From assembly GCA_024734495.1 (NCBI GenBank), contig JALMQS010000030.1, positions 7,186,191-7,250,190 on the forward strand: DNA of 64,000 nucleotides, written 5' to 3'. The notes under the pieces were generated by a model that made no database searches, was not told where the DNA came from, and saw nothing but the letters and a program-made list of their open reading frames with translations. This stretch comes from Forficula auricularia (Eukaryota > Arthropoda > Insecta > Dermaptera > Forficulidae). Positions 43,437-52,815 of the stretch are shown one piece after another. The first letter of the stretch is position 1, and each line of letters opens with the position of its first letter. The translations under genes and the position numbers were made by a program.

Positions 43437-45245
43437 TTTACTTTGCGACACTACAACAGGACTGGGATGGCCAATCAGATGCCAGGCACTGACAGTAAAC
43501 AGCCTTCTTGGAATCATGTAGAATTAGGTCGTGGTTCACCCCTCGTCTAGAAATATCTTTCTTTCTCTCGGTTCGATACCCATTTACTTTGCGGCATACA
43601 ACCGGGCTGGGATGGCCAATCAGATGCCAGACACTGACATTAAAAAGCATTTACTTTGCGACATACAACCGGGCTGGGATGGCCAATCAGATGCCAGACA
43701 CTGACATTAAAAAGCATTTACTTTGCGACATACAACCGGACTGGGATGGCCAATCAGATGCCAGGCACTGACAGTAAAAAGCATTTACTTTGCGACATAC
43801 AACCGGACTGGGATGGCCAATCAGATGCCAGGCACTGACAGTAAAAAGCATTTACTTTGCGACATACAACCGGACTGGGATGGCCAATCAGATGCCAGGC
43901 ACTGACAGTAAAAAGCATTTACTTTGCGACATACAACCGGACTGGGATGGCCAATCAGATGCCAGGCACTGACAGTAAAAAGCATTTACTTTGCGACATA
44001 CAACCGGACTGGGATGGCCAATCAGATGCCAGGCACTGACAGTAAAAAGCATTTACTTTGCGACATACAACCGGACTGGGATGGCCAATCAGATGCCAGG
44101 CACTGACAGTAAAAAGCATTTACTTTGCGACATACAACCGGACTGGGATGGCCAATCAGATGCCAGGCACTGACAGTAAAAAGCATTTACTTTGCGACAT
44201 ACAACCGGACTGGGATGGCCAATCAGATGCCAGGCACTGACAGTAAAAAGCATTTACTTTGCGACATACAACCGGACTGGGATGGCCAATCAGATGCCAG
44301 GCACTGACAGTAAAAAGCATTTACTTTGCGACATACAACCGGACTGGGATGGCCAATCAGATGCCAGGCACTGACAGTAAAAAGCATTTACTTTGCGACA
44401 TACAACCGGACTGGGATGGCCAATCAGATGCCAGGCACTGACAGTAAAAAGCATTTACTTTGCGACATACAACCGGACTGGGATGGCCAATCAGATGCCA
44501 GACACTGACAGTAAAAAGCATTTACTTTGCGACATACAACCGGACTGGGATGGCCAATCAGATGCCAGACACTGACAGTAAAAGCATTTACTTTGCGACA
44601 TACAACCGGACTGGGATGGCCAATCAGATGCCAGACACTGACAGTAAAAGCATTTACTTTGCGACATACAACCTGACTGGGATGGCCAATCAGATGCCAG
44701 GCACTGACAGTAAAAGCATTTACTTTACGACATACAACCGGACTGGGATGGCCAATCAGATGCCAGGCACTGACAGTAAAAAGCATTTACTTTGCGACAT
44801 ACAACCGGACTGGGATGGCCAATCAGATGCCAGACACTGACAGTAAAAAGCATTTACTTTGCTACATACAACCGGACTGGGATGGCCAATCAGATGCCAG
44901 GCACTGACAGTAAAAGCATTTACTTTGCGACATACAACCGGACTGGGATGGCCAATCAGATGCCAGGCACTGACAGTAAAAAGCATTTACTTTGCGACAT
45001 ACAACCGGACTGGGATGGCCAATCAGATGCCAGGCACTGACAGTAAAAAGCATTTACTTTGCGACATACAACCGGACTGGGATGGCCAATCAGATGCCAG
45101 ACACTGACAGTAAAAAGCATTTACTTTGCGACATACAACCGGACTGGGATGGCCAATCAGATGCCAGACACTGACAGTAAAAAGCATTTACTTTGCGACA
45201 TACAACCGGACTGGGATGGCCAATCAGATGCCAGGCACTGACAGT
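43437..45245 (+). repeat. 67-bp minisatellite, about 26 units
   Basis: Unit: GACTGGGATGGCCAATCAGA, TGCCAGGCACTGACAG, TAAAAAGCATTTACTTTGCG, ACATACAACCG. Most units from 43730 to 44460 are identical; units towards the right differ mainly in AGGCAC/AGACAC and by a one-base deletion giving 66 bp. Identical central units indicate recent homogenisation. The short open frames in the array are by-products of the repeat. Confidence 0.9.
43496..43605 (+). repeat. hAT-related insert in the first array unit
   Basis: CTTGGAATCATGTAGAATTA, GGTCGTGGTTCACCCCTCG and TCTAGAAATATCTTTCTTTC interrupt a unit. The same insert in the same position is at 45248-45340 in the last unit, and an independent longer version is at 45905-46012. 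Confidence 0.7.
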
Positions 45246-45357
45246 AAACAGCCTTCTTGGAATCATGTAGAATTAGGTCGCGGTTCACCCCTCGTCTAGA
45301 AATATCTTTCTTTCTCTCGGTTCGATACCCATTTACTTTGCGACATACAACCGGCCC

Positions 45358-45472
45358 TAAGAGTCATCATAGTGAGCTCTTGAAGAATGTAAACAGAAAA
45401 GTTCAATACTTTGGTAGAGCTAGTAATAATTTGAATATGAACACTAGAATTAAGGTGTATAGAACTATAACA
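45358..45472 (+). pseudogene. LINE reverse-transcriptase fragment (3' part)
   Basis: Continues the frame interrupted at 43325: ESHHSELLKNVNRKVQYFGR, then NNLNMNTRIKVYRTI. This is the segment that follows the YLGV...D block in Jockey-type LINEs (K+..Y..R.....L....R...Y.T.I). It stops at 45473, where the CACTGATCAACAAAAAATT repeat begins. Confidence 0.65.
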
Positions 45473-45560
45473 CTGATCAACAAAAAATTTTCCCCTTAAA
45501 CCTAACGATGGATTCCATTAGAGTATTATACGCTGATTATCATACAATTTCTCGATTTTT
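45473..45560 (+). repeat. Repeat with CACTGATCAACAAAAAAT start, copy 2
   Basis: Partner of 42973-43066. Because one copy lies on each side of the LINE fragment, the LINE piece may have been captured between them. Confidence 0.45.
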
Positions 45561-46365
45561 TACAATACGTCAGAGTTTTGAGATATTATCGGTCGAAATG
45601 ACGAAAAAGGCCATTTTGACCTATTTTCGAGACCCGTTAAATATTAAACAGCAATATTTGAAATCAAAATATTTCATTATCGTAATAGAAAACAGCTTCC
45701 TCTTTGATTTTCAAATCACCACTTGTTTTTAGCTCAATTAGAACTCGAGTTATAACTAAAAGACCAAGACCATATGTTTTAATCTATGTTTTTTATCGTT
45801 TATACGTAGTTTTAGTTTTAGTACGTGCTCAATTTTTCTAGTACCTCTAAAGTTGACCTAAATAAAAAAATCTAATCTTTAAAAATATATATACCCAATC
45901 ATTCAGAGGTATTGGAATTAGGTGTACACCTTCTTTGGAATCATGTAGAATTAGGTCGCGGTTCACCCGTCGTCTAGAAATATTTTTCTTTCTCTCGGTT
46001 CGATACCTATTTTAGCCTAAATGAAAACATTCCTTAAAATCTTGGGTAGATATATTTTCAAAGATTATATTTATAAAAACAAAAGAAACCCCTGAGGTCA
46101 TCAATTGTCACTATTTATACATACGTTTGTTTAGGAAAGCATGCAAACAACCTAATCCTTTTTGTTTGACTATTGAAAGACCTCATATACCTATACCTAG
46201 AGGTAGGTAGACAGTGTAAATAGGTTATCTATATTCGTTTTCTAATATTCTAATTTTGAAAAATATTTAATTTCTTCTATTTTAGGTTAAAAAAATAAAA
46301 TCAGAGATGGAGTCTTCTGTTTTTAAATAAAATAATTTTTAATTATTTCTAGAGACTATAGTTTC
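45561..46365. other. Spacer with a hAT-like remnant, no gene recognised
   Basis: At 45905-46012 GGAATTAGGTGTACACC, GAATTAGGTCGCGGTTCACC and TCTTTCTCTCGGTTCGATAC match hAT-like MITE text and the inserts in the 67-bp array. The rest is unassigned. Confidence 0.45.
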
Positions 46366-46369
46366 AAAG

Positions 46370-46600
46370 GCAGTGATTGTGGATTATAACATATTTTGTT
46401 CCCCTAAACGTTAGAAATATTAATAAACGTTTTATAATTAAATTTTTATAATTTTTCTAATTAATATAACAAAGAATAATTGCTATATCAATGAGAATTT
46501 TCAAATAAGAGCGGTCACAAACAAATTCTCATTGATATAGCAATTATTCTTTGTTATATTAATTAGAAAAATTATAAAAATCATTGTTTCAAGTTAGAAA
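46370..46600. repeat. Hairpin element, inverted relative to 47990-48245
   Basis: A palindrome with arms AATTTTTCTAATTAATATAA, CAAAGAATAATTGCTATATC, AATGAGAATT around CAAATAAGAGCGGTCAC. Outside, GATTATAACATATTTTGTTC and AACGTTAGAAATATTAATAA. The same element in opposite orientation is at 47990-48245. Confidence 0.75.
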
Positions 46601-46726
46601 TATATAAGTTCAAATATTATTTTCACTCAATATTTGACAAAAATTCCCTACAGTTGATTCGCGATTGAATCAAATGTAGAAAACATTCTGTTAATTTATC
46701 TAACATACATGCTAATATCTGAAATC

Positions 46727-46985
46727 ACACATAATTAATTATAATTATTTATTAAACACGAACAAATTACACAATATAACTACGACGTTTCGATCGACTT
46801 ATTTATTCTGCAATCGTTTTCAAGTATGATTATAGGTTAGAAGTGTTAATCTATAATCGGAGTGGATTCTCATACTTGAGAACGATCGAAGAATAAATAA
46901 ATGGATCGAAACGTCGTAATTATATTGATATTATTTGTTCGTGTTCAATAAATGATAATTATAATTATGTGTGATTTAAATAAAA
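46727..46985. repeat. Fold-back element, family A, both arms
   Basis: Left AAATCACACATAATTAATTA, ACACGAACAAATTACA, ACGACGTTTCGATCGACTTA; right ATGGATCGAAACGTCGTAAT, ATTTGTTCGTGTTCAATAAA. Both arms carry GAACAAAT instead of GAATAAAT and an extra ATTTATTC next to the core. Cores: minus 46786-46827, plus 46871-46918. Confidence 0.75.
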
Positions 46986-46989
46986 ATTC

Positions 46990-47090
46990 AAATTTTTAAA
47001 TAAAAAATTTATTTTTCAAGCAGGAGACACACTCTTTTTAATTTATAAAAATTTTACTACTCTCGGCAAAAAGAAACTTTGAATTTAAAT
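46990..47090. repeat. Family-B right-arm fragment
   Basis: AGCAGGAGACACACTCTTT, ATTTTACTACTCTCGGCAAA, AAGAAACTTTGAATTT; no hammerhead-like part. Confidence 0.6.
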
Positions 47091-47232
47091 ATTGTTATAT
47101 TGGACCAAAATCACCGAACTAATTACATTTTATGATGATGGTTAATGTATAATATTATACTCTGAATTTGAAATAAAATATAATTTAAAAAAATAAAAAA
47201 ATAAAAAAAAAAATAGATGAATAAAAGATGTC

Positions 47233-47342
47233 ATTGTCAGATGTCAGTGCCTGGCATCTGATTGGCCATCCCAGTGGCTCCATTTACCATCTACCGTTTG
47301 TTAGTGGTAAAAAGCATTTACTTTGCGACATACAACCGGCCC
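47233..47342 (+). mobile_element. Right half of the Harbinger-like MITE
   Basis: CAGATGTCAGTGCCTGGCAT, GATTGGCCATCCCAGT, CATTTACCATCTACCG and ACTTTGCGACATACAACCGG. Matches the right half of the element at 2946-3140; the left half is missing. Confidence 0.7.
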
Positions 47343-47375
47343 TAAATATATATAAAAACAAATATATATACAAAT

Positions 47376-47556
47376 AAATATACAATTTTTGCTCGTTTAA
47401 AAAGAGTAGATAGATATATTGAATTAAATATACTTTACGAAGAAGTGTGTTTCTGTGTACTTTTAACACGTGTAAATTAAAATTGAAATTTTTTTTGAAA
47501 CAATGGATCATTTCCTGTCATGGAAAATGCTGGATATCTATAAATCTAAGAGTTGA
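47376..47556 (+). repeat. Direct repeat X, copy 1
   Basis: CAATTTTTGCTCGTTTAA, AGAGTAGATAGATATATT, AGTGTGTTTCTGTGTACTTT, AACACGTGTAAATTAAAAT, GGATCATTTCCTGTCATGG and ATGCTGGATATCTATAAATC recur at 48872-49055 about 1.5 kb downstream in the same orientation. Confidence 0.7.
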
Positions 47557-47989
47557 AACAAATAAACTGCAACGGATCGTTGCTAAACTTTATCCAAATT
47601 CATTTGAAATATTAATATGTTTATTCCTTTATTATTAATCAGATATCACTTGCTATTTGCAGTCCATGTTGACTTAAATTCAAAAATAGCGATTGATTCT
47701 CATCTATTACTTGAGGAATAACAATTCTACATTATATTTTTGTCGCTTCGATTATTATTGGTAACCATTGCTGAAGACATGGAGGAATCGACTTAAAATC
47801 AAAAATAACGATCAATTCTTATCTAATACTAGAGGAATAACCTTATTGCATTCCATTTTTGATGTTTTGACTATTAATGGCAACCTCTAATGAAAACGTG
47901 GAAGAATCGACTTAAAATCAAAAAGACTAAATTCTTTTTTTGTAAACAACTCAAGTTTGAGTTGTTTGCCATAAAAAAATTTAGTCTTT

Positions 47990-48245
47990 TTGATTTTAAA
48001 CTGAAACAATGATCTTAAATAAATTTTAATAATTTTTCTAATTAATATAACAAAGAATAATTGCTATATCAATGAGAATTGTTTTGACCGCTCTTATTTG
48101 AAAATTCTCATTGATATAGCAATTATTCTTTGTTATATTAATTATGAAAATTATAAAAAACTAATTATAAAACGTTTATTAATATTTCTAACGTTAGGGC
48201 GAGAATAAAATATGTTATAATCCACAATCACAATACTTCTTCAAA
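47990..48245. repeat. Hairpin element, inverted partner of 46370-46600
   Basis: Same hairpin (TTCTAATTAATATAACAAAG, AATAATTGCTATATCAATG) with the outer text GAAATATTAGA/ATAACATATTTTA-type on the opposite side, so the two copies face each other across about 1.4 kb. Confidence 0.75.
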
Positions 48246-48344
48246 GCCTTTGAGAACAATGAATTAATTACCCATTGTCTGCCTGAGTACAAAAGGAAAG
48301 AGAATCCCTAAGATTAGAATTTTTCTACCTGAGAATAATTAATT

Positions 48345-48545
48345 TGATTACGAAAAAACCCATCAAAAACAATTTTGTCGAAGATGAGACCGTGACAGAT
48401 CGAATGGTCACTTATAATTACACGAGAGCTTTTTTTTGCCGAAGTAAACTTGACATTTTAATGAGAATTTTGTTGCCTGGCAATTAAACGAAAAAAACTA
48501 CTTGTGAAAAAACCCATCAAAAACAATTTTGACGAAGATGAGACC
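48345..48545 (+). repeat. Two tandem pieces of the TTAGCCGAAGATGAGACC family
   Basis: AACCCATCAAAAACAATTTT, then CGAAGATGAGACC(GTGACAGATCG), occurs at 48354-48408 and again at 48506-48545. Related to 41590-41815 and 62915-63130. Confidence 0.55.
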
Positions 48546-48871
48546 TAAACTAAAAAAAAAAAATAACTAAAAATCTGAAAAAACTCTGAAGGATAGCTAC
48601 TATTATAAGGATAAAGTCTACAGAGTTTTAAATTTTTTGAAATATTACTTTGGCCGGAATAAAAAATTGATCGTTCAATGCCAAAAACCCCATGTTATTT
48701 AGATGGGAAACTTGCATCGCTCTGAGGCACAGGTTAAAATTGAGATAGGGGGTTGAAACTTGGAAGAAATTTTTATTTATTTATTTTAAACAATATGAGC
48801 CCCTGCGAGCGTAAAAATTCGAAAATACCCAAAATAAGGGCAACCCTAATATATATATATATATATATAAA

Positions 48872-49055
48872 TATATCAATTTTGCTCGTTTAATAAGAGT
48901 AGATAGATATATTAATTAAATATACTTTACGAACAAGTGTGTTTCTGTGTACTTTTAACACGTGTAAATTAAAATGTGAAATTTTTTTTTGAAACAATGG
49001 ATCATTTCCTGTCATGGAAAATGCTGGATATCTATAAATCTAAGAGTTGTAACAA
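48872..49055 (+). repeat. Direct repeat X, copy 2
   Basis: Partner of 47376-47556. Here the sequence continues further (49056-49745), ending with GTGTCAGGAGTACTTTTATC and ACGTGTAAATGGG, which echoes the ACTTTTAACACGTGTAAAT of the repeat itself. Confidence 0.65.
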
Positions 49056-49750
49056 AAAAGTGGTCCAAGTCAACAAAATTTCCTAGATAATGAGATAGGA
49101 ATCAAGTTTCTAAAATGAGTGAGGAAAAATTGCGATTTGTTGCAAGAACTTGCAGTATTTCAAAACTTCAACATCTTTGTGTCACGGTTTACAATTATCC
49201 AATTAAGATGAAACTTTGTTTAAATTGTAGCAAATTTAATCTAGTTCAAAAATGTTTTGTCGAAAACGTTCTCCTTCATGGTCAAAATGGGAATAAATCG
49301 AAAAAAGTGTGAGTTTTTGGGTTAGGTATTCAAAAGTGATCCCGGGGGTTGTTTTTTGAATCCCCATAAAAAATCGAACTACTGGACCAATTCTGCATTA
49401 TTTTTTTTTTAATCGACGCGAAATTTTGTCCTCTTTAATTTACTATAAGACGGTTATTTACAAAATATGGACTGTTTTCGAGTTATAAGCGAAAAACTGG
49501 AAAAATTTCGAGGTTTTTCGGCCATCAAAAGTTGTCCCTCACACTTTTCAGGTCGCAAATTTAGATTTGGCATACCCACACCATACCAAACGATTCTAGA
49601 AAAAAAATATTTTCCCGCAATTAATGTGAGCTTGAACCACATTTTACGGTCCTCTATTTACTCGGCTATTTACGAAAAGAAATGTGTCAGGAGTACTTTT
49701 ATCACGTGTAAATGGGAAAATTCTTTTTTCAAAAGAAAATAATAGTTTGA
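49056..49750. other. Unassigned stretch with two AT-driven open frames
   Basis: Frames at 49115-49312 and 49467-49742 (plus) have no family resemblance. The text probably belongs to a larger mobile element of which repeat X is the conserved end. Confidence 0.35.
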
Positions 49751-49764
49751 TAAATATATATGAA

Positions 49765-50196
49765 TCTATATATATATATATATACTATATATAAACAATT
49801 TCCTATGTTAATTCTATATTATGAAATTATTTTATTATTTTTTGATTTTATTTAACTTTCGCGGTTCAAATTGCTTAGCAAAAATAATTGAAACTTTCAG
49901 TTTAAAAATCGAATTTGTCTAAAAAATTAAGTAACTATACTATAAATAGAAAAAACAGCGAAAAGGAAAAATGACATTCCATTAAGATGGAGCTTAAGAG
50001 CTTATTCGGCGGGAGAATCTGTCGGCTAGTTGGTTAAGCCTCTCTTCGCGTAAAGGAGAGAGACACGGGTTCGAAACCCGTCGGATGCTCTATTTATTTT
50101 TCCTTTTCAAATAAAATCAAAAAATAATAAAATAATTTCTTAATGTAGAATTAACATAGGAAATTGTTTATATATAGTATATATATATATATATAT
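49765..50196. repeat. Inverted-repeat cassette enclosing a tRNA-like sequence
   Basis: Left arm 49765-49856 (TATATAAACAATTTCCTATG, TTAATTCTATATTATGAAAT, TTTATTATTTTTTGATTTTA) is mirrored at 50106-50196. Between the arms lie a copy of AACTTTCGCGGTTCAAATTG (also present just outside the right arm at 50209-50230) and a tRNA-like cloverleaf at 50013-50090. Confidence 0.7.
50013..50090 (+). tRNA. tRNA-like sequence / tRNA pseudogene inside the cassette
   Basis: Foldable into a cloverleaf by eye: acceptor GAGAATC with GATGCTC (six of seven pairs); D stem GGCT/AGCC; anticodon stem CTCTT/AGGAG with seven-base loop CGCGTAA (anticodon position CGT, but G instead of the invariant U33); T arm ACGGG-TTCGAAA-CCCGT. 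The junction lengths are off (TGTC before the D stem, CG after the T stem). A real tRNA is unlikely given G33 and the spacing; more likely a tRNA-derived mobile-element part or a captured pseudogene. Confidence 0.45.
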
Positions 50197-50882
50197 TCTA
50201 TATATATTTAACTTTCGCAGTTCAAATTGCTTAACAAAAATAATTGAAACTTTCAGTTTAAAAAATCAATTTGTCTAAAAATAGTAGTTGTTTTCTAGAT
50301 TTTACAAAAAATATTCTTTTAATAAACTGGAGCATTTATTTGGAAATATTATTATTATTATTATTTATTTTTATTTGATTTTGTAAAAATATTTTTCTAT
50401 ATTCCCATTAATTATTATCGATTCTTAATAAAATTCGATTTTCTATCTCGGGAACATAATAAATTAATGAAACGCGAAAGAGACTCGACCTTGAAAATTT
50501 TCGACACATTTTTGGGAATCAAAACACAAATCTTGGTGATTTTTTTTCATTTTTTTTTCACCTTCTCCTCACCTTATCGGATAAACCTGTTTGTCTATCA
50601 ACAGTCTGTCAACATACTTTTTCTCTCCTGTTCTTTTTCTCCACTATCTCTTTCTTTATATCATTTTTTTGTCTCAAAGACCTTTTTTTGTTTCTGATTT
50701 GCATTTGATATTTAAAACATGCACACCAAATGATGATACATATTTATGAAGTGCAAACCACCCGACCAGTTAATCGAAAGTTTTTTTTTTTTAATATTTT
50801 TCACTTTTCTCATCAATGAATAGATACATTTTCAATTTTAAAAAAGAGCAAGATGCCCGCCGAAGGCGGGCTTCGAAGCTAG
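50197..50882 (+). mobile_element. Non-autonomous Helitron (686 bp)
   Basis: Starts TCTATATATATTTAACTTTC; ends GCCCGCCGAAGGCGGGC (7-bp hairpin), TTCGAAG, CTAG before host T. The 5' segment is duplicated inside the preceding inverted-repeat cassette. No coding capacity for RepHel. Confidence 0.65.
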
Positions 50883-51055
50883 TTAATAATAATATAAAAT
50901 ATACTATAACTTTTTCCAAGCTTGTAATATTGTAATAAATCTAATATAAATTTTTCCAAAATTAAATTTATTATAATTATTGTATAATAAAACACTTTAC
51001 AATAAAAATTTTAATATGCGTAAGCATGAATAAGCTATTCATATTAACATTTTTG
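50883..51055. other. AT-rich spacer
   Basis: No feature recognised. Confidence 0.4.
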
Positions 51056-51059
51056 TAAA

Positions 51060-51720
51060 ATCAATGGGAAATCACAAAAGTATGAATTTTATAAAAATGC
51101 TGGCGTTAAAGTCTCTAAAATATAAAATATAGAAATTTTTAGCTTTTTTATTACATTTACTCTTTGTAGAAACTGTGGATTATTTATTTGCAAATATCTA
51201 AAAAATAATTTCAAGATTTTTTGTAATCCGACCCACCCCCCCCCCCTCAACTATCCAAAATGTGAATGGGGGCAAAAATTAAAACTCTCTCAGATCTTGA
51301 TCAAATTTTTGTAGAGTTCTTCTATTCCTGTAAAAATCAACTATCAAAATTAGAAAGGGGGAGGGGCAAAATACATAAATTTTTAGCTTTTTTGTACATT
51401 TACTCTTTAGAAAACTGAGAGTTATTTATTTGCAAATATCTAAAAAATAATTTCAACCTCCCAACATGTGAGTGGGGGAAAAAAATTAATACTCTCTCCG
51501 ATATAGATCAAATTTTGTAATGTTAGTTAATAAGACTATATAAAATGTAAGCTGTAAAAATCAATAGCCAAAATGAGTGCGTGAGAGCGAAAGAGGGGGC
51601 AAAATATTACAAATATATATTACAGACCTAATAATTACATGCCGAGACGCTGCCCGCCAGGGTCACCTGCCCGAAGGGGTGAGCTGTAGAGGGCGTGCCG
51701 AAGGCGAATGTTTATTTACA
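51060..51720 (+). repeat. Repeat with CTAAAAAATAATTTCAAG / ATCCGACCCACCCCCC, copy 1
   Basis: AGCTTTTTTATTACATTTAC, CTAAAAAATAATTTCAAGAT, TTTTTGTAATCCGACCC and AAAATCAACTATCAAAATT recur at 60070-60440. Within this copy the block is partly duplicated (51120-51340 and 51360-51530). Ends in GTAGAGGGCGTGCCGAAGGC, comparable with the perfect GCGTGCCGAAGGCACGC hairpin of the other copy, so it may be Helitron-derived. Confidence 0.5.
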
Positions 51721-51938
51721 TTTTTATTCAATTTCCTTTTAATAAATAATTGGTTTTTTTAATTTTATATCCCACAATAAGATCATTATAATTATTATTA
51801 TATATTAAAAGTTTGGCAATTTAATTGATTAAAAATCGAGTTTTAAATCCCACAAATATTAATTTTACAATTTAATTGATGAACCTAAAAATTGTTATTT
51901 AATTAAAAAAAAACTGAAGGCTAGAAATGCAAAAACTG

Positions 51939-52075
51939 GGTGCGTGGGCGCGGGTGGGGGTAGAGGAGGTGGGTTCTAGTGGTGAGGGTCCAGGGGGGTA
52001 CGGGGTTTCGAAGATGGAGGGTGGGGTAGGGTGGGGAGGGTGCAGAGTGGGGTCGGGGGGGGTTCGGGGATTAAT
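51939..52075 (+). other. Strongly G-skewed island with a quadruplex motif
   Basis: About 135 bases with many G and few C on the plus strand. 52022-52040 contains GGGGTAGGGTGGGGAGGG, a textbook four-tract G-quadruplex motif. An ACCGAGCATCGCTCGGT hairpin follows at 52103-52119. No open frame. Confidence 0.5.
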
Positions 52076-52517
52076 AAATAGCTATTAACTGAAGCAAAAA
52101 GTTACCGAGCATCGCTCGGTGGCCAGGTACTTTCGGGGTATGAGTCCATCTCAATTATATATAGTCATGCTAACAAGAATCTTGTCTTTTATTTTAGTGA
52201 AACCTACCTAGAATTTTTATATTTATAAAAGTTATTTATTATACAAAATATATTTAAATATTTAAAAATGATAAAAAGAAAAAACAGAATTATCATTAGA
52301 TGTGGCCAAAAAAAAAAAAATGAATTGCGCTCTAGACTAGCTATGTAGGTATTTTTGGTGATTTTTCTTTTTTTAGCTGGTCTTTTTTTTTATTAAAAAT
52401 GACTGAGATACTAGATGGAGAATAACAAATCAAACTATCGCGCGCTATCGAGGAGTGTAAAAATATTGTAAAAACTGGAACAAGCAGAAAACGTAGCTAT
52501 CTTGATATGGATCGTTA

Positions 52518-52640
52518 ACTAATAAAGTAGAGGGTTTTTAGTTTCACAGTGAATGAAATAAAACTCAAAGAGGTTTATACAAACTCAATATATATTTCGG
52601 GTTATTAGTCCATCATCAGGAGTTTACAGCTTAAAACTAA
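52518..52640 (-). repeat. Family L element, minus orientation
   Basis: Reverse complement of the 39545-39660 copy: TTTCACAGTGAATGAAATAA, ACTCAAAGAGGTTTATAC, CATCATCAGGAGTTTACAG. Confidence 0.65.
52581..52625 (-). ncRNA. Hammerhead-ribozyme-like motif (family L, copy 2): strongest candidate
   Basis: Minus strand: AAACTC, CTGATGAT, GG / loop / CC (short helix II), GAAA, TATATA, TT, GAGTTT. The core CUGAUGA is fully canonical, helix I has six perfect pairs (AAACTC with GAGTTT), helix III is a palindrome, and the cleavage dinucleotide UU is permitted. Weak points: helix II is only about 2-3 bp and one extra T precedes it. Confidence 0.5.
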
Positions 52641-52659
52641 TAATAATTGAACCAAGGGC

Positions 52660-52815
52660 GGATCCAGGATTTTTTTATGGGGGGGGGGGGCGAATGTATA
52701 CAAGGTGCCCGGTGTATATAAGATCTACTTTTTATCTCGAAAGTGTATCGCGATCGAATTGTCCAAGCGGGGGGGGGGGGGGTCCAAAGTCGCCCCCCCC
52801 CCCCACACACACACA
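52660..52815 (+). repeat. Repeat with GGGCGGATCCAGGATTTTT start and long G and C runs
   Basis: AAGGGCGGATCCAGGATTTT is followed by an 11-G run (52680-52690), a 14-G run near 52769 and a 13-C run near 52792-52804, then ACACACACACA. The G and C runs could pair. The start resembles a common animal MITE end. Confidence 0.45.

Larger units (their letters stand above)
43326..45357 (+). mobile_element. Harbinger-like MITE expanded by a 67-bp tandem array
   Basis: Starts GGGCCGGTTGTATGTCGC and ends GCGACATACAACCGGCCC, the same ends as the 195-bp MITE at 2946-3140, with TAA duplicated on both sides (43323-43325, 45358-45360). It sits inside a LINE reading frame. The interior is a head-to-tail array rather than the usual palindrome. 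Confidence 0.8.

Noticed and set aside
43508..45241. Many overlapping 60-126 codon frames in the tandem array, on both strands
   Set aside because: They arise because the 67-bp unit lacks stops in some frames and cycles through all three; they are not conserved as protein and start at arbitrary units.
43437..45245. CRISPR array
   Set aside because: Units are contiguous without unique spacers and lie inside a eukaryotic transposon.
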